Made by a program: the position numbers and the translations under genes
NCBI RefSeq assembly: GCF_000982825.1
Contig: NZ_CP011047.1
Location: 558,001-622,000 of the forward strand
Length of the DNA: 64,000 nucleotides
Reading direction: 5' to 3'
From: Cronobacter sakazakii
Lineage (GTDB): Bacteria > Pseudomonadota > Gammaproteobacteria > Enterobacterales > Enterobacteriaceae
Shown here: piece by piece, positions 26,610-36,038 of the stretch
Numbering within the stretch: the stretch's first letter is position 1
Layout: each line of letters starts with the position of its first letter
Notes under the pieces: generated by a model
Seen by the model: only the letters and a program-made list of their open reading frames with translations
Databases searched by the model: none
What the model was told of the DNA's origin: nothing

Positions 26610-27259
26610 TCGCACATCGCCACCAGGCGCGCCACCAGCTTCTCAATGCCCGCCGCCGCCTCGTCGATGCTTTCCGCCAGCATATAGGCGGGCGTGGTCA
26701 GCACTTTGTTATCTTCATCAACCACAATATCGTCCACCGGGCACGGCACATGTTCGCCACCCATCTCTTCCACCAGTTCGGCAGTATCGATATCGGTGCC
26801 GATGGTCAGTCGCAAAGGCGCGGCGATAATTTTCGGCAGCATCGCGGGCGCGATACAGATAAACCCGAGCGGTTTACCCGCGTCGTGCATCACACGTGCC
26901 AGCGCCAGAAGCGCCGGATCAACCGAACATTCGCTGCCACGCGTGGCGAAATCGCACAGGTTTTTGGCGGCACCGAAGCCACCTGGCACCACCAGCGCAT
27001 CGAGTTCTTCCGCGCGCGCCTGTTCCAGCGGCGTTATCTTGCCGCGGGCGATACGGGCCGCCTCAACGAGCACATTACGCGTCTCGCCGGTCGGTTCGCC
27101 CGTGACGTGATTAATCACGTCCGCTTGTGGTTTATCAGGCGCAAAGCAGACAGCCTGCGCGCCATTACGGGCCAGCGCCAGCAGGGTTATCACCGCCTCA
27201 TGAATTTCTGAACCGTCATAAACGCCGCAACCGCTTAAAACCACTCCGATTTTTTTCAT
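26606..27259 (-). CDS. elbB: Glyoxalase ElbB, DJ-1/PfpI-like fold
   Basis: A 217-residue class I glutamine amidotransferase-like protein. E. coli ElbB (SCRP-27A) shows weak glyoxalase activity and has been linked to isoprenoid synthesis. Visible features are MKKIGVVLSGCGVYDGSEIHE, VVPGGFGAAKNL and the putative nucleophile region GFICIAPAML. It lies immediately upstream of mtgA with a four-base overlap, and arcZ begins on the opposite strand upstream of it. Confidence 0.93.
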   Translation of the reverse strand: MKKIGVVLSGCGVYDGSEIHEAVITLLALARNGAQAVCFAPDKPQADVINHVTGEPTGETRNVLVEAARIARGKITPLEQARAEELDALVVPGGFGAAKNLCDFATRGSECSVDPALLALARVMHDAGKPLGFICIAPAMLPKIIAAPLRLTIGTDIDTAELVEEMGGEHVPCPVDDIVVDEDNKVLTTPAYMLAESIDEAAAGIEKLVARLVAMCE

Positions 27260-27384
27260 GATTTATCCTTACGTTAAGCCGTTGAAACCTGGAGTAAAAT
27301 GTTATTTAAACGTTATGCTTCACACATTTTACTGATTCACATAACAAATCATTTAAGATTTGCTATCTTATGTACGAGCGCCTT

Positions 27385-27505
27385 GATCACTCAGGCCGCG
27401 CCACGTAGTTAAAAAGATCAACATCATTAATCAATGGCGAGGCCACGATTTCCCTGGTGTTGGCGCAGTATTCGCGCACCCCGGTTTAGCCGGGGTCATT
27501 TTTTT
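27385..27505 (+). ncRNA. arcZ: Hfq-binding small RNA ArcZ
   Basis: Lies between elbB and arcB on the opposite strand to both, as in E. coli. The 3' part from 27448 (ATTTCCCTGGTGTTGGCGCA) matches my recollection of the conserved seed-bearing core of ArcZ that activates rpoS and represses many mRNAs. It ends in the hairpin ACCCCGG/CCGGGGT (27478-27496) and seven T. The processed form would be about 27448-27505. The 5' end is set from the usual 121-base length, not from sequence; a TATCTT near 27364 may be the -10. The terminator overlaps the arcB stop codon on the other strand. Confidence 0.88.
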
Positions 27506-29835
27506 CCGGCGCCGGCAACCCACGCTTTCAGCGCACCGACGTCGTGTTGCCACTCCTGCTTCAGCTCTTCAATCCATTCCCCAACGTTATCCCACCACGC
27601 TGGCAGATCGGGCGACTGGATTTTTTGCGCCAGCTGCTGCAAATGACGCAGCCCGACCGCACCGGCAGCGCCTTTGATTTTATGGCCCTCTTCGACAATG
27701 CCTTTTTGATCGCGCGCGGTGAGGTTAGATTCCAGCACGCTCAGGTAGCCCGGCATCATTTTTTCAAACATTGCCAGACCGTCGGTGATGAGTTTAGGGC
27801 CAACCAGCTCCAGATACTGTTCCAGCATCGGGAGATCGAGCAGCGCCTGCTGCTTGCCGTCATCGCGTGTCGTCACGTCTTGCTCCTCATCATCAGCTTG
27901 CGTATCCCAGAATTTTTTGATGGTCGCGGTCAGCGCCGGCACCGCCAGCGGTTTGCTCAGCACGTCGTCCATCCCCGCTTCCAGATACTCTTTTTTATCT
28001 TTGAGTACGTTGGCGGTCAGCGCCACCAGCGGCGGCAGCGCGTCGCGGGTATAACGGCGGTTCAGTTCGCGAGAGATATCAAGCCCGGTCATGTCCGGCA
28101 ACTGGATATCCAGCAGCACCAGATCAAACTCGCCGGGGCTGAACATCTCCAGCGCCGCTTTGCCGGTCATGGCCACCTCGACGCTGCAACCCAGTTTTTC
28201 CAGCACCGACGTCGCCACGATAACGTTGAGCTCAATATCTTCCACCAGTAACACATGCAGCGCTGGCAGCGGCATCTCGTCGTCGTTGAGCGTATCTTCC
28301 ACTTCTTCCGCCACGCGCGGTGCCTGCACCGTCAGAACAAACGTCGAGCCCTGCCCCGGTTTGCTGGATACCGTGATATCGCCGCCCATGCTTTTCGCGA
28401 GACGGCGCGACACCGCAAGCCCAATCCCTGTGCCCGTCGCCGGTTTGCCGCCCTGGCTGTCTTTCACCTGGTAATACATGGCGAAAATCTTGTCCTGCTC
28501 CTCCTGCGGAATACCGATGCCGGAATCTTCCACTTCAAAGCGTAGCTGCTCGTTTTCGTTATAGCTGACGCGCACCGTCACCTGGCCCTGTTGGGTAAAT
28601 TTCACCGCGTTGCTGATAAGGTTCCAGAGGATCTGCCGCAGGCGCGTGCCGTCGGTCAGCACTTTATGCGGCACCGGACGCACCGGCTCCATCACGAAGC
28701 GCAGCCCTTTCTGCTGCGCCTGCAGGCCGGAGAGGTTTTCCAGGTCTGCCAGGAAGCTGGTGAAATCGACGGGCTGGTTATCAAGCTGCACTTTACGGCG
28801 CTCAATTTTATCCATGTCGATAATATCGTTGAAGATATTGCCAAGCGTCACGGCGGAAACGTGAATGGTCTTGAGGTATTTTTCCTGCTCTGCGCTGAGT
28901 TCGGTATCCAGCAGAATGCGGCTCAACCCCACAATACCGTTAAGCGGCGTGCGCAGCTCATGGCTGATGGTGGAGATAAAGGTCGTCTTATCGCGGCTGG
29001 CGCGCTCCAGCGCGTCCTGATAGCGCTTACGCTCGGTAATATCGCGCCCGAAACCCATCAGCCCGTGGCGTTTACCCACGCGGTCGTAATACGGCACTTT
29101 GCGGATTTCAAAGCACGCTTTGCGGCCATCCGGGTAGTCGAGCCACTGCTCGTAAGTCAGCGACACATTATGGCGGAAGACTTTTTCATCGGTCTCCAGC
29201 ACTTTTTCCGCCGCCTCGGGCGCATAGACCTCATGCGGCTTCAGCCCAATCAGCTGTTTTTCGCTTTTACCGGTGAGTAGTTCCATCGCCCGGTTGCAGC
29301 CCGAAAATTCTTTATCTTCATTACGGTAGAACACCAGATCCGGCGAGGCGTCGAGAAACGAGCGCAGAAAAGAGGATTGCTGCTCCAGCTGAATTTGCGT
29401 GACCTCACGCTCTTTCATCTCCACTTTTAGCTGCTCCAGCATATTCTGGCGCTCGGCTTCCGCTTTTTCACGGTCGGCGATTTCCTGATTAAGCTGGGCG
29501 ATGTTGTCTTTAAGCTTCACGTTGAGCTTGAGATCGCGCTCGCGCATCTCTTCGAGCTTATCCACCAGCTTTGAGAGCCGCTGGCGCGACTCCTCAAGCT
29601 GCTCGACCACCACCGACAGAAAGTAGACTGCCCAGGGCGTGATCAACAGACCAAAGAAAATCGAGCGAATAACATCAATGCTTTCGACCTGGCCGTGCAG
29701 CACCATTGTCACGGCCATTTGCACCGCCATCGCCAGCACGACCAGCGCAAGGGCCAGCAGCAGCGAAAAACGCACCAGGCCAAGCTTTACCAGTAAATCG
29801 ACGTAGTACTGCGCCAGCATGCGGATCTGTTTCAT
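27496..29835 (-). CDS. arcB: Aerobic respiration control sensor kinase ArcB
   Basis: Tripartite hybrid kinase that senses quinone redox state and phosphorylates ArcA under low oxygen. Two membrane helices (about 22-77) are followed by a coiled coil, then a PAS domain with RNEDKEFSGCNRAMELL. The kinase core has the phosphohistidine in STISHELRTPLNG (about 292), with GTGIGLAVSRRL in the ATP lid. The receiver aspartate is in LVLLDIQLPD and the HPt histidine in EEGHKIKGAAG. The ATG at 29835 gives 779 residues (E. coli 778). Its 3' end overlaps the arcZ terminator. Confidence 0.97.
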   Translation of the reverse strand: MKQIRMLAQYYVDLLVKLGLVRFSLLLALALVVLAMAVQMAVTMVLHGQVESIDVIRSIFFGLLITPWAVYFLSVVVEQLEESRQRLSKLVDKLEEMRERDLKLNVKLKDNIAQLNQEIADREKAEAERQNMLEQLKVEMKEREVTQIQLEQQSSFLRSFLDASPDLVFYRNEDKEFSGCNRAMELLTGKSEKQLIGLKPHEVYAPEAAEKVLETDEKVFRHNVSLTYEQWLDYPDGRKACFEIRKVPYYDRVGKRHGLMGFGRDITERKRYQDALERASRDKTTFISTISHELRTPLNGIVGLSRILLDTELSAEQEKYLKTIHVSAVTLGNIFNDIIDMDKIERRKVQLDNQPVDFTSFLADLENLSGLQAQQKGLRFVMEPVRPVPHKVLTDGTRLRQILWNLISNAVKFTQQGQVTVRVSYNENEQLRFEVEDSGIGIPQEEQDKIFAMYYQVKDSQGGKPATGTGIGLAVSRRLAKSMGGDITVSSKPGQGSTFVLTVQAPRVAEEVEDTLNDDEMPLPALHVLLVEDIELNVIVATSVLEKLGCSVEVAMTGKAALEMFSPGEFDLVLLDIQLPDMTGLDISRELNRRYTRDALPPLVALTANVLKDKKEYLEAGMDDVLSKPLAVPALTATIKKFWDTQADDEEQDVTTRDDGKQQALLDLPMLEQYLELVGPKLITDGLAMFEKMMPGYLSVLESNLTARDQKGIVEEGHKIKGAAGAVGLRHLQQLAQKIQSPDLPAWWDNVGEWIEELKQEWQHDVGALKAWVAGAGKK

Positions 29836-29946
29836 AAAGGATTCCTGTACTGATATTCCGTTCAATAATACCTAAATCCGCCCCTCTGGCGGAAACTCAG
29901 GCAAAAAAGTGCGGGGTGAGCAGGCGAGCGATCGAAAAAACAGCGT

Positions 29947-30882
29947 TTAAAGGGCGTCAGGCGCGCCGCGCCAGGGGCGACCGAGCGCCGAGCCCTGCGC
30001 GCCGTGCTGGTTGAGATAGCGGTCAATCTCGACCATGCCGGTCCAGCGGTTCTCGCACCACAGCGGCGCAAGTAAGGTCGGATGGCGGGCGCTGGCGGAA
30101 ATGCGATGGTAGATGATGTCCGGCGGCGTATGGCGGATCATCTCACCCGCCGTGACGGTATAGTCATCCAGCGCAATGCCGCTAAGCCGCCCGGCCCGCC
30201 AGGCTTTCGCCATAATGCTGCCCTCGACAATATGCAACGGATGGAGCTTGATGCCATCCACGCCGGTCTCTACCACGCGCTCAAGCGACGCCAGCGCGTC
30301 GCTACGGGTTTCACCCGGCAGCCCGACGATAAGATGTGTGCACACCCGAAGCCCGCGCGCCCGCGCCCGACGCGCCGTCTCCTGGTAACAGGCGAAATCG
30401 TGCCCGCGGTTAATCCGGTGCAGGGTTTTATCCTTCGCGCTTTGCAGCCCCAGCTCCAGCCAGACTTCATAGCCTTGCTCATGGTAGCCGGCGAGCAGAT
30501 CCAGCACGCTCTCCGGCACGCAGTCCGGGCGCGTGCCGACGCACAGCCCGACAATATCCGCCTGGCTTATCGCCTGCTGGTACATGGCGCGTAAAACGTT
30601 AACTTCCGCAAAGGTGCTGGTGTAGGCCTGAAAATAGGCAAGGTAACGGCGGGCGCGGTCGACGCGCGCGACCTGCTGCGCCAGCTGTTGTTGAATGGAG
30701 AGATGCTGCTGGGTTTCATCGGCGAACGACGCGACATTGCAGAAAGTGCAGCCGCCGCGCCCCAGCGTGCCGTCGCGGTTCGGGCAACTGAAGCCGCCAT
30801 GCAATGACAACTTATGAACTTTCTGACCGTAGCGACGCGTCAGGTCGCCGCCAAACATATTGACTAATTTTTGTAACTGCAT
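29947..30882 (-). CDS. yhcC: Radical SAM protein YhcC
   Basis: A 311-residue member of the YhcC/TIGR01212 radical SAM family. Cysteines C33, C45 and C48 in FSCPNRDGTLGRGGCTFC form the iron-sulfur cluster site with unusual Cx11CxxC spacing, characteristic of this branch. A glycine-rich SAM segment (LIVGLPGETRSDAL) follows. The substrate is unknown as far as I recall. It diverges from gltB across a 680-base gap. Confidence 0.93.
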   Translation of the reverse strand: MQLQKLVNMFGGDLTRRYGQKVHKLSLHGGFSCPNRDGTLGRGGCTFCNVASFADETQQHLSIQQQLAQQVARVDRARRYLAYFQAYTSTFAEVNVLRAMYQQAISQADIVGLCVGTRPDCVPESVLDLLAGYHEQGYEVWLELGLQSAKDKTLHRINRGHDFACYQETARRARARGLRVCTHLIVGLPGETRSDALASLERVVETGVDGIKLHPLHIVEGSIMAKAWRAGRLSGIALDDYTVTAGEMIRHTPPDIIYHRISASARHPTLLAPLWCENRWTGMVEIDRYLNQHGAQGSALGRPWRGAPDAL

Positions 30883-31432
30883 AATCTGAAAAGCCGCCCG
30901 GCGAAAGGGCGACAGCCTGCCATTTTTACTTCTTTACGGCGATGACCTGGATCAAGCGCCCCGCCCCGCCTTTATCTGATGAATAATCATTCAACATAAA
31001 CGGTGTTTTAGTCACCAATACACTAATTACTTTTCCTTATGATCGTGCCGATTATTTAAGGAATATGACGGAGCGTAAAAAACAGAGCGTTTATGCGGCT
31101 TGCAGGCGCTTCACAACAGATCATGCTGCTTTAAAACCCAATAACAGTGCGGTATCCACTTCCAGCCGCTTTCTTATAGTGAGTCAGATCACACATCACC
31201 GGGGCTTATTACCCGGAAAACCTAATGTAAAAAAGGTTAAAAGTTTTTATTTATCAATGAAATGGTTGCGCTTTAGCACACTTTTGAATAAATAAGAATG
31301 ACATTTGACCTGTGTGCGGATTCCCGATAAGTTGGAAATTCGCTGGAAGCTTTCTCGATGGGCGTTCTGCCCATCATATTTATGCAGTAAATGAGATTCC
31401 CTCTTAAGTAAGTCCTCAACGACGATGTACCG
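30883..31432. promoter_or_regulatory. Long yhcC-gltB intergenic region
   Basis: About 550 AT-rich bases between divergent yhcC and gltB with no convincing protein gene. In E. coli this position holds the Lrp-, CRP- and ArgR-controlled gltB promoter. Here GTGAGTCAGATCACACA (31180-31196) resembles a CRP half-site pair, and the A/T tracts at 31226-31260 would suit Lrp. A 76-codon frame at 31065 has an AAGG-like ribosome site but no recognisable content. Confidence 0.45.
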
Positions 31433-31505
31433 ATGAAAAAGGATATCAGGAGGGCGACACGCAAGGTGTGCGTTTAACGCCATACCCTGTCGCCACACCC
31501 TTTTT
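31433..31505 (+). promoter_or_regulatory. gltB leader with mini-ORF and terminator-like hairpin
   Basis: A 14-codon frame (31433-31477; six of 14 residues are Lys or Arg, with tandem AGG codons) ends inside a potential hairpin. There GGTGTG (31465-31470) can pair with CACACC (31494-31499), followed by CTTTTT. The inner GCGTTTAACGC is itself self-complementary. This arrangement resembles an attenuator, but AGGAGG may instead be the fossil ribosome site of the longer gltB start once annotated in E. coli. No function is shown. Confidence 0.3.
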
Positions 31506-31564
31506 GCGCCCGCGCGCCATCGGTACAGGAGGGAGTCCCGCAGAGCCTGGGGAGGTTCACTGAT

Positions 31565-34500
31565 ATGTTGTACGATAAATCTCTTGAGAGAGATAACTGT
31601 GGTTTCGGCCTGATCGCCCACATAGAAGGCGAACCTAGCCACAAGGTTGTGCGTACCGCGATCCACGCGCTGGCCCGTATGCAGCACCGCGGCGCTATCC
31701 TCGCGGATGGTAAAACCGGTGACGGCTGCGGCCTGCTGCTGCAAAAGCCGGATCGCTTTTTCCGCATGGTCGCCGAAGAGCACGGCTGGCGCTTAGCCAA
31801 AAATTACGCCGTTGGCATGCTGTTCCTGAATCAGGATCCTGAAAAAGCCAGCGCCGCGCGTCGCATCGTTGAAGAAGAGCTGCAGCGGGAAACCCTGTCT
31901 ATCGTGGGCTGGCGCGTGGTGCCGACCAACGAAGGCGTATTGGGTGAAATCGCGCTCTCCTCGATGCCGCGCATCGAACAGATTTTTGTGAACGCCCCGG
32001 CAGGCTGGCGTCCGCGTGATATGGAGCGCCGCCTGTTTATCGCGCGTCGCCGCATTGAAAAACGTCTGGTTGACGATAAAGAGTTCTACGTCTGTAGCCT
32101 CTCAAACCTGGTGAACATTTATAAAGGCCTGTGTATGCCGGCAGATCTGCCGCGCTTCTACCTGGACCTGGCGGATCTGCGGCTGGAGTCGGCCATCTGC
32201 CTGTTCCACCAGCGTTTCTCCACCAACACCGTACCGCGCTGGCCGCTGGCACAGCCGTTCCGCTATCTGGCGCATAACGGTGAAATCAACACCATTACCG
32301 GCAACCGCCAGTGGGCGCGCGCGCGTACCTATAAATTCCAGACGCCGCTGATCCCCGATCTGCACGACGCTGCGCCGTTTGTAAACGAAACCGGCTCTGA
32401 CTCCAGCTCCATGGATAATATGCTTGAGTTGCTGCTGGCAGGCGGGATGGATATCGTGCGCGCCATGCGTCTGCTGGTGCCGCCGGCCTGGCAGAACAAC
32501 CCGGATATGGACCCGGAGCTGCGCGCATTCTTTGACTTCAACTCCATGCATATGGAGCCGTGGGACGGCCCGGCGGGCATCGTGATGTCAGACGGTCGTT
32601 TCGCCGCCTGTAATCTTGACCGTAACGGCCTGCGCCCGGCGCGCTACGTCATCACGAAAGACAAGCTCATCACCTGCGCCTCCGAAGTGGGTATCTGGGA
32701 TTACCAGCCGGATGAAGTCGTGGAAAAAGGCCGCGTGGGGCCGGGCGAGCTGATGGTTATCGACACCCGCGGCGGGCGCATCCTGCACTCGGCGGAAACC
32801 GACAACGATCTGAAGAGCCGCCATCCGTACAAAGAGTGGATGGAGAAAAACGTTCGCCGTCTGGTGCCGTTTGAAGATCTGCCTGACGATCAGGTCGGTA
32901 CCCGTGAAATGGACGATGCCCTGCTCGAAAGCTACCAGAAGCAGTTCTTCTACAGCAATGAAGAGCTGGATTCCGTTATCCGCGTGCTGGGTGAAAACGG
33001 CCAGGAAGCGGTGGGTTCGATGGGCGACGATACGCCATTCGCCGTGCTCTCCAGCCAGCCGCGCATTATTTACGACTACTTCCGCCAGCAGTTCGCCCAG
33101 GTGACTAACCCGCCTATCGATCCGCTGCGCGAAGCGCACGTGATGTCGCTTGCGACAAGCATCGGCCGCGAGATGAACGTCTTCTGCGAAGCTGAAGGCC
33201 AGGCGCACCGCCTGAGCTTTAAATCGCCGATTCTGCTCTACTCCGACTTTAAACAGCTCACCACGCTTGAAGAAGAGCACTATCGCGCCGATACGCTCGA
33301 TATCACCTTCTCGCCTGCACAGGCGACGCTGGAAGAGACCGTTAAAGCGCTGTGCGATAAAGCCGAACAGATGGTGCGCAACGGCACCGTGCTGCTGGTG
33401 CTCTCGGATCGCAACATCGCCAAAGATCGTCTGCCGGTACCGGCACCGATGGCCGTCGGCGCTATCCAGACGCGGCTGGTGGAACAGAGCCTGCGCTGCG
33501 ACGCCAACATTATTGTGGAAACCGCCAGCGCGCGCGATCCGCACCACTTCGCCGTGCTGCTGGGCTTCGGCGCCACCGCTATCTATCCGTATCTCGCCTA
33601 CGAAACGCTGGCGAAACTGGTGGATACCGGCGCTATCGAAAAAGATTACCGCAGCGTGATGCTGAACTACCGCAACGGCATCAACAAAGGGCTTTACAAG
33701 ATCATGTCCAAAATGGGCATCTCTACCATCGCCTCTTACCGCTGCTCCAAACTGTTTGAAGCCGTCGGCCTGCACCGCGACGTCTCCGAGCTCTGCTTCC
33801 AGGGCGTGGTCAGCCGCATCGGCGGCGCGGGCTTCGCCGATTTCGAACAGGATCTACTGAACCTGTCGAAGCGCGCCTGGCTTGCGCGCAAACCGCTCGT
33901 GCAGGGCGGATTGCTGAAATATGTTCACGGCGGCGAATACCACGCCTACAACCCGGATGTGGTGCGCACGCTCCAGCAGGCGGTGCAGAGCGGCGACTAC
34001 AGCGACTATCAGCAATACGCGAAGCTCGTTAACGAACGTCCGGCGGCGACGCTGCGCGATCTGCTGGCGCTGAACCCGCAGGCGGACGCGGTGCGCGTGG
34101 AAGATGTCGAACCGGCAAGTGAGCTGTTCAAACGTTTTGATACCGCGGCGATGTCTATCGGCGCGCTGAGCCCGGAAGCGCATGAGTCGCTGGCGGAGGC
34201 GATGAACAGCCTCGGCGGTTTCTCGAACTCCGGCGAAGGCGGCGAAGATCCGGCGCGTTACGGCACCAATAAAGTCTCGCGCATTAAGCAGGTGGCCTCC
34301 GGCCGCTTCGGCGTGACGCCCGCGTATCTGGTCAACGCCGATGTGATTCAGATTAAAGTGGCGCAGGGCGCGAAACCGGGCGAAGGCGGCCAGTTGCCTG
34401 GCGATAAAGTCACCCCGTACATCGCGCGTCTGCGTTATTCGGTACCGGGCGTGACGCTGATCTCCCCGCCGCCGCACCACGACATCTACTCGATTGAAGA

Positions 34501-36025
34501 TTTGGCGCAGCTGATTTTCGACTTAAAACAGGTCAACCCGAAGGCGATGATCTCCGTGAAGCTGGTGTCTGAGCCGGGCGTGGGCACCATCGCCACCGGC
34601 GTGGCGAAAGCCTATGCGGATCTCATCACCATCGCAGGCTACGACGGCGGTACGGGCGCAAGCCCGCTCTCCTCCGTGAAATACGCGGGCTGCCCGTGGG
34701 AGCTGGGTCTGGTGGAAACGCAGCAGGCGCTGGTCGCCAACGGTCTGCGCCATAAGATCCGCCTGCAGGTGGACGGCGGCCTGAAAACCGGCCTCGATAT
34801 TATCAAAGCGGCCATTCTTGGCGCGGAAAGCTTTGGCTTCGGCACCGGCCCGATGGTGGCGCTGGGCTGTAAATACCTGCGTATTTGCCACCTGAACAAC
34901 TGCGCCACCGGCGTGGCGACCCAGGATGACAAACTGCGTAAAAACCACTACCACGGCCTGCCGTTCAAAGTGACCAACTACTTTGAGTTTATCGCCCGTG
35001 AAACGCGTGAAATCATGGCCCAACTGGGCGTGACGCGTCTCGTGGATCTGATTGGTCGCACGGATCTTCTGAAAGAGCTGGAAGGCTTTACGGCGAAGCA
35101 GCAGAAACTGGATCTGGCGAAACTGCTGGAAACCGCCGAGCCGCATCCTGGCAAAGCGGTCTACTGTACCGAAAGCAACCCGCCGTTCGATAAAGGCGAT
35201 CTGAACGCGCAGCTGCTGGCCCAAGCGAAACCGTATGTCGACAGCCGCCAGAGCAAAACGTTCTGGTTTGATATCCGCAACACCGACCGCTCGGTTGGGG
35301 CGCTGCTGTCGGGCTATATCGCGCAGTCGCACGGCGATCAGGGGCTGGCTTCCGATCCCATCAAAGCGTACTTCACAGGGACTGCCGGACAGAGCTTCGG
35401 CGTCTGGAACGCAGGTGGCGTGGAGCTACACCTGACGGGCGATGCCAACGACTATGTCGGCAAAGGCATGGCGGGCGGCTTGCTGGCGATTCGTCCGCCG
35501 GTAGGGTCGTCATTCAAGAGCTATGAAGCGAGCATTATCGGCAACACCTGCCTGTATGGCGCGACGGGCGGCCGTCTCTATGCTGCAGGCCGCGCGGGCG
35601 AGCGTTTCGCGGTGCGTAACTCCGGCGCGATTACCGTTGTGGAAGGCATCGGTGATAACGGCTGTGAATATATGACCGGCGGCATCGTCTGTATTCTCGG
35701 CAAAACCGGCGTGAACTTCGGCGCGGGCATGACGGGCGGTTTCGCTTACGTGCTCGATGAAGACGGCGAGTTCCGTAAACGCGTGAACCCGGAGCTGGTG
35801 GAAGTGCTGAATGTCGACGAGTTAGCGATTCACGAAGAACACCTGCGCGGGCTTATCACCGAGCATGTTCAACAGACCGGTTCACACCGCGGCGAAGAGA
35901 TCCTGGCGAACTGGCCGGCGTTCTCAGCCAAATTCGCGCTGGTTAAACCGAAGTCCAGTGATGTAAAAGCATTGTTGGGTCACCGTAGTCGTTCCGCAGC
36001 CGAGCTGCGGGTGCAGGCGCAGTAA
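31565..36025 (+). CDS. gltB: Glutamate synthase (NADPH) large subunit
   Basis: With GltD converts glutamine and 2-oxoglutarate to two glutamates. The 1486 residues begin MLYDKSLERDNCGFG; cleavage of an 11-residue propeptide exposes C12, the glutaminase nucleophile. Class II amidotransferase domain (about 12-400), central domain, FMN-binding synthase domain with GEGGEDPARYGTNK and GYDGGTGASPLSS, the 3Fe-4S cysteines in CKYLRICHLNNCATG (about 1102-1113), and the C-terminal GXGXG beta-helix domain are all present. The ATG is preceded by GGGGAGG. It runs into gltD 13 bases later. Confidence 0.98.
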   Translation: MLYDKSLERDNCGFGLIAHIEGEPSHKVVRTAIHALARMQHRGAILADGKTGDGCGLLLQKPDRFFRMVAEEHGWRLAKNYAVGMLFLNQDPEKASAARRIVEEELQRETLSIVGWRVVPTNEGVLGEIALSSMPRIEQIFVNAPAGWRPRDMERRLFIARRRIEKRLVDDKEFYVCSLSNLVNIYKGLCMPADLPRFYLDLADLRLESAICLFHQRFSTNTVPRWPLAQPFRYLAHNGEINTITGNRQWARARTYKFQTPLIPDLHDAAPFVNETGSDSSSMDNMLELLLAGGMDIVRAMRLLVPPAWQNNPDMDPELRAFFDFNSMHMEPWDGPAGIVMSDGRFAACNLDRNGLRPARYVITKDKLITCASEVGIWDYQPDEVVEKGRVGPGELMVIDTRGGRILHSAETDNDLKSRHPYKEWMEKNVRRLVPFEDLPDDQVGTREMDDALLESYQKQFFYSNEELDSVIRVLGENGQEAVGSMGDDTPFAVLSSQPRIIYDYFRQQFAQVTNPPIDPLREAHVMSLATSIGREMNVFCEAEGQAHRLSFKSPILLYSDFKQLTTLEEEHYRADTLDITFSPAQATLEETVKALCDKAEQMVRNGTVLLVLSDRNIAKDRLPVPAPMAVGAIQTRLVEQSLRCDANIIVETASARDPHHFAVLLGFGATAIYPYLAYETLAKLVDTGAIEKDYRSVMLNYRNGINKGLYKIMSKMGISTIASYRCSKLFEAVGLHRDVSELCFQGVVSRIGGAGFADFEQDLLNLSKRAWLARKPLVQGGLLKYVHGGEYHAYNPDVVRTLQQAVQSGDYSDYQQYAKLVNERPAATLRDLLALNPQADAVRVEDVEPASELFKRFDTAAMSIGALSPEAHESLAEAMNSLGGFSNSGEGGEDPARYGTNKVSRIKQVASGRFGVTPAYLVNADVIQIKVAQGAKPGEGGQLPGDKVTPYIARLRYSVPGVTLISPPPHHDIYSIEDLAQLIFDLKQVNPKAMISVKLVSEPGVGTIATGVAKAYADLITIAGYDGGTGASPLSSVKYAGCPWELGLVETQQALVANGLRHKIRLQVDGGLKTGLDIIKAAILGAESFGFGTGPMVALGCKYLRICHLNNCATGVATQDDKLRKNHYHGLPFKVTNYFEFIARETREIMAQLGVTRLVDLIGRTDLLKELEGFTAKQQKLDLAKLLETAEPHPGKAVYCTESNPPFDKGDLNAQLLAQAKPYVDSRQSKTFWFDIRNTDRSVGALLSGYIAQSHGDQGLASDPIKAYFTGTAGQSFGVWNAGGVELHLTGDANDYVGKGMAGGLLAIRPPVGSSFKSYEASIIGNTCLYGATGGRLYAAGRAGERFAVRNSGAITVVEGIGDNGCEYMTGGIVCILGKTGVNFGAGMTGGFAYVLDEDGEFRKRVNPELVEVLNVDELAIHEEHLRGLITEHVQQTGSHRGEEILANWPAFSAKFALVKPKSSDVKALLGHRSRSAAELRVQAQ

Positions 36026-36038
36026 GAGGTCACGATTG

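Noticed and set aside
31065..31295. 76-codon frame in the gltB upstream region
   Set aside because: It has AAGG before ATG but no recognisable domain, and it overlaps the probable promoter region of gltB.
32588..33775. 395-codon minus-strand frame
   Set aside because: Antisense to gltB; long only because high GC removes stops.
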